Assembly (NCBI GenBank): GCA_049889815.1
Contig: JBMHCR010000006.1
Location: 186,001-250,000, forward strand
Source of the DNA: JBPOFY01 sp049889815
GTDB lineage: Bacteria > Verrucomicrobiota > Verrucomicrobiia > Opitutales > Coraliomargaritaceae
Length of the DNA: 64,000 bases
Direction: 5' to 3'
Shown piece by piece: positions 23,984 through 32,876 of this stretch (position 1 is its first letter; each line of letters begins with the position of its first letter). Position numbers and translations under genes: made by a program. A model generated the notes under the pieces. The model made no database searches and was not told where the DNA came from. It saw nothing but the letters and a program-made list of their open reading frames with translations.

Positions 23984-26275
23984 ATGCGTTTCCTTAAAGT
24001 TTATCTCAGCATCGCGCTCATATTTGGCGCGCTTTCAGTTCCGGATATTGTCGTCGCCCAAGAATCAGGCGCAGACTATCCGGTTGTGAATAAGATCGAG
24101 AATCGTTTCTCCGGTTTTCGTTCAGTTAGTGATGAGTTTATTCAGAGCAATGTGCAGCTCCGTGTGGGTATGAACTACGATCCCACTTTGGTGGATCAAT
24201 CAATTCGTGTTTTGTATGGTACCGGTCTCTTTGAATTCGTCGAGGTTGACGTGACGAATGCCACGGACGGCAAAGTCGATGTCGCTTTCCAATTTATTTC
24301 CAAATACACAATTCAGTCGATTCGTTACCTTGGAAACGAGGAGTTCACGAACAAACGATTGACTTCAAAGGTTGAGATAGAGATCGGAAAACCATTAGAC
24401 GAGTACGAAGTCAGTGTTGCCGCTGACAACGTCCAAGCCTACTATGTCGAGAAGGGTTTTCCTGATGCGACCGTCGACTATCGCATCGATCGCGATACGG
24501 AAACAGGTTTCGCCGCTATCTATTTTGACATCGATGAGGGTGGCAAAGTTCGTATTGATAACATCAACTTTGAGGGGAACGATAACTTTCGAGATAAGAA
24601 GCTACGTAAGGTGCTTGAAACATCAGAACACGGTTGGCTCTCTTGGTTGCTTGGAACGGGCCGTTTTGATGAAACCCTCTTCAAGGAGGATTTGAATTTA
24701 GTCCGTAATTTTTACCGCGACAACGGTTTCCTTGACGTCGTTGTGGAAGAGGATCTGGTCGACATCGACTTTGTAAGTGATAATCAGATCAATATAACAA
24801 TTACCGTTGAAGAGGGGCGTCAGTATTCTTTGGGCGAGGCTTTTGTTGATGGCGCAACAATTTACACGAGTGATGAGTTGTTAGCGCTCGTGAAGGTGCA
24901 GCCTGGTGACATCTTCTCTCCAACCGAGGTAGATGACGCGGCAACGGCGATTCGTGAATATTATTATGCGCAGGGCTACCTCGAAACTAACGTGCGTGCT
25001 GAGCGTGTTCCAAATATCGAAACGGGGCGAATCGATGTTCAGTTTCGTGTTCGCGAGAGCGAGAAGTTCTATTTGGAGTCGATCAAGGTTGAGGGTAATA
25101 CCAAGACAAAGACAAAGGCCATTATCCGCGAGTTGGCATTACGTCCCGGCGATGTATTTGACCGCAATCGTATGGAGGTGAGTGAGCGCCGCCTGCAAAA
25201 CACAAACTATTTTGAGGATGTCCGTCTAAATTCTGAAGATACCAATATCCCTGGACGTAAAGATTTGAGTGTGGCCGTGCGTGAGGGGCGTACTGGAAGC
25301 TTCACTTTTGGCGCTGGCTTCGGTTCAGTCGAGAGCATAGTTGGGTATATTGAAGTCAAACAAGGCAACTTCGATTTATTTAACTGGCGCTCGGGTTTCC
25401 AGGGTGACGGTCAGAAATTCCGTTTCCGTGCATCGGTGGGAACATCGAGTAACCAAGTGTTGATCGCATTTGAAGAGCCGTGGCTCTTCGAGCAGCGTCT
25501 CGCGTTCGGGGTGGAAATCTACCGCACCGAGTCTGACTACAACAGCGCTGACTATAACGAGCTTCGAACCGGTTTTGAGTTCTATCTTCGCCGCCGTCTA
25601 TTCGAGCTAGTGGAAGCGAGAGTCTCCTATCGCATGGAGAATGTCGAGATTTTCGATGTAGACGTTCCTCAGTTGAGGGAAGGTCAGGATCGGGTCTCCA
25701 AAGTTGGACTCTCTTTACTGCGTGATAACCGCAAGACGCTTGTTTTCACCCGCGAGGGGAACCGAAGTTCCCTCGTCAATGAATATGCCGGTCTTGGTGG
25801 GGATGTGAACTATTGGAAGTCGGAGGTAAATACCGCTCATTTCGTCCCGACTTTCGACGCACTTGAACAATCCTTCTCGATCGTTGCGAGGCTAGGCTCA
25901 ATCACTCCTTTCGGCGACAATGATGTCCCGTTTTATGATCGGTATTACCTCGGTGGTCCAGAGACGCTTCGTGGTTTCGACTACCGTGAGATCGGAGAGG
26001 AATATGTGGGCGGTAATACCTACTCACTGGTGTCTCTGGAATATATGCTGCGGATCGCGGAACCTTTGGGCCTCGTTGTTTTCTATGATTGGGGCTTTGT
26101 TAACGAAGGTGATTTTGATTTTAACATGTCGGATTACGCTGATAACTGGGGCGTGGGTGCTCGGATTTTGCTGATGGGCTCACCTCTCAAGCTCGATCTC
26201 GGCATCCCGATTACCGACCCGACGGGTGAGGCTAGCGGGACACAGTTCAATTTCTCCTTTGGTACGCGCTTCTAG
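23984..26275 (+). CDS. bamA: Outer membrane protein assembly factor BamA
   Basis: The central component of the BAM machine that folds beta-barrels into the outer membrane. The 763-residue protein has a signal peptide (YLSIALIFGALSVPDIVVAQ), POTRA domains between about residues 30 and 420 (for example TIQSIRYLGNEEFTNKRL and FYLESIKVEGNTKTKTKAII), then a 16-stranded barrel. The barrel has the conserved lid-loop motif near residue 660: YYLGGPETLRGFDYREIGEE, equivalent to VRGF. It ends in FNFSFGTRF with the C-terminal aromatic of outer membrane proteins. Followed by skp and lpxD, the usual envelope cluster. Confidence 0.97.
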   Translation: MRFLKVYLSIALIFGALSVPDIVVAQESGADYPVVNKIENRFSGFRSVSDEFIQSNVQLRVGMNYDPTLVDQSIRVLYGTGLFEFVEVDVTNATDGKVDVAFQFISKYTIQSIRYLGNEEFTNKRLTSKVEIEIGKPLDEYEVSVAADNVQAYYVEKGFPDATVDYRIDRDTETGFAAIYFDIDEGGKVRIDNINFEGNDNFRDKKLRKVLETSEHGWLSWLLGTGRFDETLFKEDLNLVRNFYRDNGFLDVVVEEDLVDIDFVSDNQINITITVEEGRQYSLGEAFVDGATIYTSDELLALVKVQPGDIFSPTEVDDAATAIREYYYAQGYLETNVRAERVPNIETGRIDVQFRVRESEKFYLESIKVEGNTKTKTKAIIRELALRPGDVFDRNRMEVSERRLQNTNYFEDVRLNSEDTNIPGRKDLSVAVREGRTGSFTFGAGFGSVESIVGYIEVKQGNFDLFNWRSGFQGDGQKFRFRASVGTSSNQVLIAFEEPWLFEQRLAFGVEIYRTESDYNSADYNELRTGFEFYLRRRLFELVEARVSYRMENVEIFDVDVPQLREGQDRVSKVGLSLLRDNRKTLVFTREGNRSSLVNEYAGLGGDVNYWKSEVNTAHFVPTFDALEQSFSIVARLGSITPFGDNDVPFYDRYYLGGPETLRGFDYREIGEEYVGGNTYSLVSLEYMLRIAEPLGLVVFYDWGFVNEGDFDFNMSDYADNWGVGARILLMGSPLKLDLGIPITDPTGEASGTQFNFSFGTRF

Positions 26276-26321
26276 TGTGGCTTGCCTTTTAACCCGACAT
26301 ATGATCTTAATTCTACAGCCT

Positions 26322-26861
26322 ATGAAAAAACTAACTACATTCATTCTTGCCTATGTGTTCATCGCAGCAGGCCTCTTTGCTCAGAAAACACCAGTCATCG
26401 CTACAGTGGATGTTCAGCGAGTTCTCAACGACTACACAGCGTTTCAAAATGCAGTTGAAAAAGTTAAAGGCTCTGTTGCCCCCGTTGAGGAGGAGATGAG
26501 GAAAATGCAGGCCAACATTCAAGTAATCATGAATGAAGGTCAGGAAGCAGAGGCGATGACAAAAAACCCAGCTGCCAGCGAAGAAGCTAAAGAGGAGGCT
26601 CAAGTAAAGATCGTTGACCTTAAGTCCAAACTCCTCGCCGAGCAACAAAAGCTTCAGCAGTTCCAACAGCAGGCTCAAGCCATGGCGAATAAGGGACAGC
26701 AGGAAGACCTTGCTCCGCTTCAAGAGAAGGCACTCAACGCGGTGAAGGCGGTCGCTGGCGACAAAGGAATTGACCTAGTGCTCGCTAAGAACGCCGTTAT
26801 CTTCGCGGATGATTCCCTTGAGATCACTGATGCCGTGATCGCATTGCTCAACGCTGAGTAA
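26322..26861 (+). CDS. skp: OmpH/Skp family periplasmic chaperone
   Basis: A 179-residue periplasmic chaperone that holds unfolded outer membrane proteins on their way to BamA. The start at 26322 gives a signal peptide (FILAYVFIAAGLFAQ); an earlier start would overlap the bamA coding end. After the cut, IATVDVQRVLNDYTAFQNAV is the typical OmpH opening. A long coiled coil follows (about residues 45-145, rich in Glu/Gln/Lys), then a C-terminal strand-helix part (KGIDLVLAKNAVIFADDSLE) that closes the trimer body. A clear terminator follows. Confidence 0.93.
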   Translation: MKKLTTFILAYVFIAAGLFAQKTPVIATVDVQRVLNDYTAFQNAVEKVKGSVAPVEEEMRKMQANIQVIMNEGQEAEAMTKNPAASEEAKEEAQVKIVDLKSKLLAEQQKLQQFQQQAQAMANKGQQEDLAPLQEKALNAVKAVAGDKGIDLVLAKNAVIFADDSLEITDAVIALLNAE

Positions 26862-26882
26862 TCAGCATTCGTTTTTAATTTC

Positions 26883-26920
26883 AAAAACCCTGTTCTCGCC
26901 TAGGACAGGGTTTTTTGTTT
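26883..26920 (+). terminator. Rho-independent terminator after skp
   Basis: Perfect 11-bp stem AAAAACCCTGT (26883-26893) and ACAGGGTTTTT (26905-26915) with an 11-nt loop, ending in a T-rich run. It sits 21 bp after the skp stop and before lpxD, so lpxD and prs need either read-through or their own promoter. Confidence 0.9.
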
Positions 26921-26930
26921 TAGAGAGACC

Positions 26931-27974
26931 ATGGACTTCTCATACTCTACCCAACGGATTTTCGAGATCATCGGTGGTTCCGCTGAAATCTCTGGTGCTT
27001 ACGACGGTGAAATTACTGGAATCAGCTCGCTGACAGAGGCGGTCAGCGGTGACCTTTCGTTTCTGAGCAATTCGAAATATACCTCCGAGCTCGAGGGCTG
27101 CAAGGCCTCGGTAGTTCTCCTTCCACGACATTATAAGGGTGTCCCTAAAGATGGGCAGCTCTTTATTAGAACCGATAAGCCATCGTTTGCTTTAGCGCTC
27201 ATCTGCCGTGATATCGAGGGACTTGTCTCGCCCAGAGCCGAGCCTGGCATCCATCCCAGCGCGGTGGTGCATCCCGAGGCGGTCGTCTCTCCACTCGCGA
27301 CAGTGGGTCCACTTTGCGTGATCGGTGAGGGTGCAAAAATTGGTGCAGCGGTCCTTGAATCTCAAGTTACCGTTGGCCGATATGCGAAGATCGAGGCGGA
27401 TGCCTACCTATATCCACAGGTAGTCATTTCTGATTTCTGTGAGGTGTATGAGCGCTGTCGGATTTCAGCGGGTGCGGTGATTGGTTCCGATGGCTACGGT
27501 TATGAGTTTCACGAAGGGGCGCACCAACGTGTGCCGCAGATCGGTAGAGTGGTTTTAGAAGCAGATGTCGACGTGGGCGCGAATAGCGCGATCGACTGCG
27601 CCCGTTTTGGTGCCACGATCATAGGGCAGGGGACTAAAATCGACAATCTTGTGCAGATCGGGCATAACGTCCGTACGGGGAAGCACTGTCTGCTGGTTTC
27701 CCAAGTTGGCATTAGCGGCAGCACTGAATTGGGCGATGGAGTTGTTCTTGGTGGTAAGGCCGGCTTGGTGGGGCACATCAAAGTTGGTTCGGGAACCATG
27801 CTCGGCGGACTTTCTGGGCTCACACATTCAGTTCCGCCAAATAGCAATCTGCGTGGTTTTCCAGCTCGGCCCTCTTTAGAACACGGGCGTATCATCGCGT
27901 TGCAGCGAAAGTTACCAGATCTTTTCAAAAGGTTTGCCCAGCTCGAAAAAACTGTCGAGTCTCTCAGATCGTAA
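26931..27974 (+). CDS. lpxD: UDP-3-O-(3-hydroxyacyl)glucosamine N-acyltransferase LpxD
   Basis: LpxD adds the second acyl chain in lipid A synthesis. The 347-residue protein has an N-terminal uridine-binding domain (ITGISSLTEAVSGDLSFLSN near residues 28-47). The left-handed beta-helix of hexapeptide repeats spans about residues 105-310 (IHPSAVVHPEAVVSPLATVG and so on). The catalytic histidine is in NLVQIGHNVRTGKHCLLVSQ near 238-257, and IGSDGYGYEF is near 183. A C-terminal helix follows. The start is just past the terminator stem of skp. Its presence supports an LPS-bearing outer membrane. Confidence 0.96.
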   Translation: MDFSYSTQRIFEIIGGSAEISGAYDGEITGISSLTEAVSGDLSFLSNSKYTSELEGCKASVVLLPRHYKGVPKDGQLFIRTDKPSFALALICRDIEGLVSPRAEPGIHPSAVVHPEAVVSPLATVGPLCVIGEGAKIGAAVLESQVTVGRYAKIEADAYLYPQVVISDFCEVYERCRISAGAVIGSDGYGYEFHEGAHQRVPQIGRVVLEADVDVGANSAIDCARFGATIIGQGTKIDNLVQIGHNVRTGKHCLLVSQVGISGSTELGDGVVLGGKAGLVGHIKVGSGTMLGGLSGLTHSVPPNSNLRGFPARPSLEHGRIIALQRKLPDLFKRFAQLEKTVESLRS

Positions 27975-27995
27975 ATCACCTCTGGATAGATCCCT

Positions 27996-28946
27996 ATGAA
28001 CCCATCTTCACTGAAAATTTTCTGCGGAAATTCAAATCTGGCGCTCGCCTCAGAAATCTGTGATTACATTGGAGTCGAGCTCGGCAAGGCCGATGTAATT
28101 AGCTTCCCCGACGGTGAGAGCTTCGTTCGAATCAACGAAAATATTCGTGGAGCGGATGTGTTTATAATTCAGTCCACCTGCAATCCAGCGAATCAAAATT
28201 TGATGGAGCTCTTCATTATGATTGATGCGGCACGTCGTGCATCTGCTGCACGAATCACTGCAGTCATTCCATTTTATGGCTATGCCCGTCAGGATCGCAA
28301 AGACCAACCTCGTGTGCCAATTACCTCGAAGCTTGTGGCGAACCTACTTGTTTCTTCTGGTGCTGGCCGCGTGCTTACGGTTGATCTGCACGCACAACAG
28401 ATTCAAGGCTTCTTCGATATTCCCGTCGACCATCTTTACGCCTCACCAGTGCTCTTCGAATACCTTAAAGATATCGATACCTCGAACCTTACGCTCTTTT
28501 CGCCAGACGTGGGCGGAATGAAGATGGCATCGGCATATGCTTCCATGTTGAAGACACCACTCGGCTTCATCGCAAAACGCCGCACCTCCGCTGAAACGGT
28601 TGAAGCCGTTTCGCTTGTTGGTGAGACTGAAGGGCGCGATATCCTATTGATCGATGATATGACAGAGACCGCAGGAACACTCTGTGCAGCTGCGAAACTT
28701 CTCAAGGAGAACGGAGCAAAGAGTGTCATGGCAGCGGTCAGCCACGGTGTACTCAACGATCTTGGCTATGAGCGGCTCGCATCTGGCGTAATCGATCAAC
28801 TCATCACTACCAATACAACTCCCGTGGAGCAACGTGAAGGTGTGCCGATCACCGTGCTCAGTGTTGCCAAGCTACTCGGAGAAGGTATCAAGCGTATCCA
28901 TAATAACGCTTCGGTAACGGGACTTTTTGATATTAAAGGCTTCTAA
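27996..28946 (+). CDS. prs: Ribose-phosphate pyrophosphokinase
   Basis: Prs makes PRPP from ribose 5-phosphate and ATP. The 316-residue enzyme has IFCGNSNLALASEICDYIGV near residues 8-27, FPDGESFVRINENIRGADVF near 37-56, the ATP-binding flexible-loop stretch PFYGYARQDRKDQPRVPI near 92-109, DLHAQQIQGFFDIPVDHLYA near 131-150, and the PRPP loop LLIDDMTETAGTL near 216-228. It is 21 bp after lpxD. In many bacteria prs is next to rplY-pth; here it closes the same block after the envelope genes. Confidence 0.96.
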   Translation: MNPSSLKIFCGNSNLALASEICDYIGVELGKADVISFPDGESFVRINENIRGADVFIIQSTCNPANQNLMELFIMIDAARRASAARITAVIPFYGYARQDRKDQPRVPITSKLVANLLVSSGAGRVLTVDLHAQQIQGFFDIPVDHLYASPVLFEYLKDIDTSNLTLFSPDVGGMKMASAYASMLKTPLGFIAKRRTSAETVEAVSLVGETEGRDILLIDDMTETAGTLCAAAKLLKENGAKSVMAAVSHGVLNDLGYERLASGVIDQLITTNTTPVEQREGVPITVLSVAKLLGEGIKRIHNNASVTGLFDIKGF

Positions 28947-29105
28947 CGAAGGGCGCTGTTTTCGACTGGATGATGAAGAGTGGGCAGGCCTTAGAGGTCC
29001 CTGAGTCAGACCAATTACTTGTTACGATTGAGCAACATGGCACTCCGTAGTTGCCTCTTTGAAACAAATCTCCACAAGCCCTTGCGTCTCTGAAACTCGG
29101 ATTGT

Positions 29106-30347
29106 ATGCGCGTTATACTCACCTCACATGGTTCGACTGGTGACATTTATCCTGTCATTCGACTCGGGCGTGCACTTGTTGAAGCAGGGCATCGCGTGCG
29201 CTTCGCGACGGTTTCTTTGTTTCGCAAGGAAATCGAATCTGCGGGGATACAGTTTGTCTATTTGCCGCCCGATTGGGACCAGTCTGGTTTCGCTGAGGCC
29301 ATGCGCGACCTAACGCACGCGAAGAACCCCTTAGACCTCATGCGGATCATTTACTCCGAATCGCTGCCATATTTGGACGAGATTTTAGACACCCTTGAGC
29401 GTGAGATACAAGAAGCAGATCTCTTTGTCGGTAGCTACGTTTTTGCCAACCTGTGTGTGCTCGCTCGCAAGCATAAGGTGCCCTGTGCAGTGACTACCTT
29501 CGCGCACAATGTGGTACCGTCGCCGAGCTATCCTCCAGAGGACTTGCCGCGTCTAGCGGCTCCCGCTTATTTTCGTCGCAAGTGGAACCGAATGCTTTGG
29601 CGTTTCACCGATAGGGTGCTTTGTTGGAATATCAATCGCGTCGTCGGTGAGGTCATGGAACGCCATGGTATGGGTAAACCGGAGAGTTTCGTTCTTGAAC
29701 CTGCTGATAAGGTCATTGTCACCGTTTCGCCTGGCCTCTTTACGCCGAAACGCCTCTGGAGTGACCGTTTTGAATTTACCGGATATTTGCGATGGCAGGC
29801 ACCTGAAGATCCCGGACTTGATGCTGAGTTGCAGGAATTCTGTGAGGGAGATAGGGTCCCTGTGCTAAATTTCGGTAGTGTTACCTTCCACGAAGCTCGG
29901 AAGGTTATGACCCGCTTCATGCGCAATTGGCCCGACGGGAAAAAGATCATCATTCAGGCTGGCTGGGCGGGTCTGACTATTGAGCGCCCACGCCCGGAGA
30001 TGAAATGCATTGGTAAAGTCTCCCATGACCAATTGTTTAAACATGCGTCTATGGTTATCCATCACGGTGGTGCTGGCACGACGGCGAGTGTCCTTCATGC
30101 TGGGGTTCCAAGCGTGATTATTCCGCATATTGGCGATCAGTGGTTCTTTGCGAACGAGGTTAAAAAACTTGGCTGTGGTCTTGAGGTGAAACGCAAGTCA
30201 TGGCCTGAAGACTTACCGAGAGCAGTTCGGAAGATTGAGAAGAGTCAGAAAATGCAGAAACGTTCGGAGGAAGTCGCGAAACTTCTTGGTGAGGAAGATG
30301 GAGCGGGCAACGCAGTCACCGCATTGGAAGCGCTGGTGGATGGTTGA
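29106..30347 (+). CDS. GT1-like glycosyltransferase (UGT/sterol-glucosyltransferase type)
   Basis: A 413-residue GT-B fold glycosyltransferase of the MGT/UGT (GT1) type. The N-terminus begins MRVILTSHGSTGDIYPVIRL, the typical glycine-rich start shared with sterol and rhamnosyl glycosyltransferases. The nucleotide-sugar signature is at the C-terminus: VIHHGGAGTTASVLHAGVPS, then IPHIGDQWFFANEVKKLGCG (about residues 315-360). Such enzymes glycosylate lipids, carotenoids or other hydrophobic acceptors; the acceptor is not predictable here. Isolated from other biosynthetic genes, 159 bp after prs. Confidence 0.85.
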   Translation: MRVILTSHGSTGDIYPVIRLGRALVEAGHRVRFATVSLFRKEIESAGIQFVYLPPDWDQSGFAEAMRDLTHAKNPLDLMRIIYSESLPYLDEILDTLEREIQEADLFVGSYVFANLCVLARKHKVPCAVTTFAHNVVPSPSYPPEDLPRLAAPAYFRRKWNRMLWRFTDRVLCWNINRVVGEVMERHGMGKPESFVLEPADKVIVTVSPGLFTPKRLWSDRFEFTGYLRWQAPEDPGLDAELQEFCEGDRVPVLNFGSVTFHEARKVMTRFMRNWPDGKKIIIQAGWAGLTIERPRPEMKCIGKVSHDQLFKHASMVIHHGGAGTTASVLHAGVPSVIIPHIGDQWFFANEVKKLGCGLEVKRKSWPEDLPRAVRKIEKSQKMQKRSEEVAKLLGEEDGAGNAVTALEALVDG

Positions 30348-30439
30348 TCGTTTTCGTGGTGCAGACGCGAGGGTTTTAAAAACACAGTTACTTGCTTACC
30401 ATAATTTCGTAGTGATTGCGCGAGTCTAATTGTTTGCGC

Positions 30440-30814
30440 ATGAATAAGTCACTACCGTTTGTTTGTCTGGTCCTAGGTGTCGCAGTTGGCTGGTTTTTAA
30501 ATAAAAAGCCCGGCACCCCACTTGAAGCGTCTCCTTCCACTGCAGCCGCTGAGGTATATCCGCAAAATGCGAAACGTGCTTTGGCGAGCATGCAGGGGGG
30601 GGCTCGGGTTGTTAACGAGAGCCTTGTGAAGGATGTGTCCACAGCATCCTCCTTCGAGGATAAAGACGCAAAGATTGATGTACTGGAGAATAGTCGCTCG
30701 CTCACAAATACGATCGAGATACTGAAGATCGTTTCACAGATGTCTGAAAGTGAGCTGCGAGCCTCATTGTCGAGCGAGGTGCCCCACGCGATTCTGCAGT
30801 CGATCAACTGGTGA
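30440..30814 (+). CDS. Membrane-anchored protein of unknown function, probably first part of a split reading frame
   Basis: A 124-residue frame starting MNKSLPFVCLVLGVAVGWFL, a single N-terminal membrane anchor or signal. A low-complexity Ala/Ser/Thr stretch follows, then a helical region (TIEILKIVSQMSESELRASL). The next frame (GTG at 30811) overlaps its stop by four bases (GTGA) and continues with the kind of helical sequence (SDPEVAFAWA) usually found after such segments in Verrucomicrobiota proteins. So either two coupled genes or one gene broken by a frameshift near 30790-30811 are possible; I favour a single ancestral protein of about 195 residues. It contains a G8 tract at 30595-30602. 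Confidence 0.55.
   Translation: MNKSLPFVCLVLGVAVGWFLNKKPGTPLEASPSTAAAEVYPQNAKRALASMQGGARVVNESLVKDVSTASSFEDKDAKIDVLENSRSLTNTIEILKIVSQMSESELRASLSSEVPHAILQSINW
30595..30602 (+). repeat. G8 homopolymer inside a coding frame
   Basis: Eight consecutive G residues within the 30440-30814 frame. The frame stays open through the tract as given, and a one-base change would hit a stop at 30613 in one alternative frame. Such tracts are prone to slippage in replication and to sequencing error. Confidence 0.8.
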
Positions 30815-31014
30815 ATAAAGTTCGCCGTTCCGATCCCGAGGTCGCGTTTGCCTGGGCAGCAACCGTGGGTGACGTAGACCAACGCCAGCGACTCACTCGA
30901 TATGCTCTTCGGGATTTCGCGAAGGAAGAGCCAGAGCAGGTTAAAGAGCTCATCCGCACCAGCGACCTTAGCGAAGAAGAGAAAGAGAAGCTGAATAAAT
31001 TGGTCAAAGACTAG
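30811..31014 (+). CDS. Small helical protein or C-terminal part of the preceding gene
   Basis: A 67-residue frame beginning at GTG 30811. The text VNKVRRSDPEVAFAWAATVG looks like one unit of the helical 'D-P-E-x-A-x-x-W-A' repeats that are common in large Verrucomicrobiota proteins. It ends in a charged helix (SEEEKEKLNKLVKD). The start codon overlaps the TGA of the previous frame (GTGA). There is no recognisable function on its own; the frame also reads upstream of the GTG as DQLV, consistent with a lost in-frame connection. Confidence 0.5.
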   Translation: MNKVRRSDPEVAFAWAATVGDVDQRQRLTRYALRDFAKEEPEQVKELIRTSDLSEEEKEKLNKLVKD

Positions 31015-31061
31015 TGCGTAGATTTGTCCTCAAAGCACTTTTTCAGCCAATTATCCATTTT

Positions 31062-31553
31062 TTAAAGCATCTCCCAGTCGGAGAAGGTCGCAGCCTGACC
31101 AACGACATTGCCTGAAGTATCCAGTAGCATCCAGATGCGTGCCGATTCGATGTAGAAGCGTTTGCCCGACGAACTGATTCGAATGCCTCGGTAGTTGTCC
31201 GAGTAGCCCTGTGTTCGCACTTCGTTCAACAGCTTCTCACGTTCATTACGATGCATTGGTTCTGCCGAATAGCGCGAGGGCAGTGCAGTCAGCGTCGCCC
31301 AATCCATTTCAAACAACTCCTGCGCACAGCGGTTTCCATAGTTAAAAATCGGGTCCGCCTCGGTTCCATGCGAAAGCACAACAAAGTTCGCTTCCATCAA
31401 GTGCACCGCTTGGTCTGGCCCGCGCTCAACCAAATCCTCGCCAAAACAGCGGTGATAATTGTTCAGGAGCACGGTAGAGTGCCGCTCAGTTGATCGTTGA
31501 TGGTTGATAGCTTTTACCTTAATTTCCGTATCTAAGGTGTGGATACGCTCCAA
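31062..31553 (-). CDS. MEKHLA domain protein
   Basis: A 163-residue protein that is almost entirely a MEKHLA domain, a PAS-like sensory fold also found at the end of plant HD-ZIP III factors. Diagnostic stretches are FVVLSHGTEADPIFNYGNRC near residues 57-76, AQELFEMDWATLTALPSRYS near 77-96, and YRGIRISSSGKRFYIESARI near 120-139. Ligand and partner are unknown. Its ATG lies 22 bp inside the 3' end of the upstream cyclophilin gene, so translation is probably coupled to it, although the two proteins would act in different compartments. Confidence 0.9.
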   Translation of the reverse strand: MERIHTLDTEIKVKAINHQRSTERHSTVLLNNYHRCFGEDLVERGPDQAVHLMEANFVVLSHGTEADPIFNYGNRCAQELFEMDWATLTALPSRYSAEPMHRNEREKLLNEVRTQGYSDNYRGIRISSSGKRFYIESARIWMLLDTSGNVVGQAATFSDWEML

Positions 31554-32761
31554 GTAAAATCACCGTAGAAAGGGAATGTTCCAGCCACACTTGCTGTAGA
31601 GGCGCCGGTAAACATGCCCGTCCCATCATCGCCGAAAGTCAGGTAGAATCGAAGGGGAATAATGCCCTCCGCAGCCACCACTAGTTCGCCGCTTGGGAGG
31701 TTTGGTATCCAAAGATACGCACCAACCGGCACCGCTGTTTCGCCGTTTAGACTGAAACTACCAAGAGTATTAGTGTAATCTATACGAGCTCTCGGTTCGC
31801 CTGTGAAGTTGAGGACGATTGTTTCGCTGCTGCCGATTAGATTCAGGGTGAGCGTTAGCCTATTTATGCGCTCCGGCATAGAATTGTAGTTGGCGGCAGC
31901 GGCACGAAAGAACTGCTTCGGTTCGCTTGTGCTCACAGAGCTCACGTTGAGCGTGGTCATGCTGGTGTCAAACAGCTGTGTCAGGGTCGCGTCGTTAATC
32001 GCAGTCCATCTGGATAGGTCGGTCGAACGATTTACCGTATATTGCGCAAACGGGTTCCGGCTGAACTCGAGCGTGTAGCTGCCTTGTTCTTTATCCACTC
32101 TAATGGACTCAATCGCTACGGGGGCTACACGCGGTAACTTCCAGGCAGTTGCATCAAAGGCCGTTGCTGTAGTTCCTATTCGTAGGATGTTGATTTGTTG
32201 AATCGTAACCGTTCCTGCCGGTAAGCCTCCGATCGTGGTGACGACATCGAGTCCTTCCACGACATTGCCAAAGACAGAGTGCTTGCGATCCAAAAAAGGT
32301 GTTGCGTCGAGAGTTACGAAAAATTGACCACCATTCGTATTCGGCCCTGAATTCGCCATCGAAAGAATACCTGCTGCATCGTGATTCAAGTCCGGGTGAA
32401 ACTCGTCCTGAAAACGATACCCTGGACCACCGCTTAAAGTGTTAGTTGGGGACCCCATTTGGATGACAAAGCCTGGCTCTGCTCGTGGAATCAGCAAGCC
32501 GTCGAAATACGGGTCGTTTGAGACCCCTGCGGTAGTCGGATCGATCCACGGCAGAGTGCCCGTTGCTAGCCCCACAAAATTCGCAACCGTTACAGGTGCT
32601 TTGTCGTAGGCGAGCTCGGCATAAAACGTTCCCTCCGATGTTTGGATTTCCGCGTAGAGCCCGTCTTCAGTCGGAGCCGCATTTAGGCACGACACGAGTA
32701 CAAACAGCAGTAAAAAGCCAAATAAGCGCTCTCTGAAATTAGAGTTAGAGAAGCGAGCCAT
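31532..32761 (-). CDS. Secreted cyclophilin-type peptidyl-prolyl isomerase with C-terminal extension
   Basis: A 409-residue exported protein. The start at 32761 gives a signal segment (FGFLLLFVLVSCLNAA). A cyclophilin domain covers about residues 30-195: TSEGTFYAELAYDKAPVTVA, NFVGLATG, FVIQMGSPT, GILSMANSGPNTNGGQFFVT and RKHSVFGNVVEGLDVV are conserved, including the catalytic-groove residues of the family. It is followed by about 210 residues of beta-rich sequence. The first part (YTVNRSTDLSRWTAIND) matches a short module also at the end of the GH16 enzyme in this window. Expected to assist folding of extracytoplasmic proteins. Confidence 0.88.
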   Translation of the reverse strand: MARFSNSNFRERLFGFLLLFVLVSCLNAAPTEDGLYAEIQTSEGTFYAELAYDKAPVTVANFVGLATGTLPWIDPTTAGVSNDPYFDGLLIPRAEPGFVIQMGSPTNTLSGGPGYRFQDEFHPDLNHDAAGILSMANSGPNTNGGQFFVTLDATPFLDRKHSVFGNVVEGLDVVTTIGGLPAGTVTIQQINILRIGTTATAFDATAWKLPRVAPVAIESIRVDKEQGSYTLEFSRNPFAQYTVNRSTDLSRWTAINDATLTQLFDTSMTTLNVSSVSTSEPKQFFRAAAANYNSMPERINRLTLTLNLIGSSETIVLNFTGEPRARIDYTNTLGSFSLNGETAVPVGAYLWIPNLPSGELVVAAEGIIPLRFYLTFGDDGTGMFTGASTASVAGTFPFYGDFTWSVSTP

Positions 32762-32876
32762 CTCCCCATCAAGAAACACTCAACTGTCGGGTCAAATGGA
32801 AAAACCCGCCTCGCTGCCTCTCGGTTTCCCCGCGAGCCATGGTTGCAATCGAAACGGTTTCCTGTTCCTATGCCGT

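Noticed and set aside
28947..29105. A 26-codon frame between prs and the GT1-like gene
   Set aside because: Too short and with no coupling, structure or recognisable motif to support a gene.
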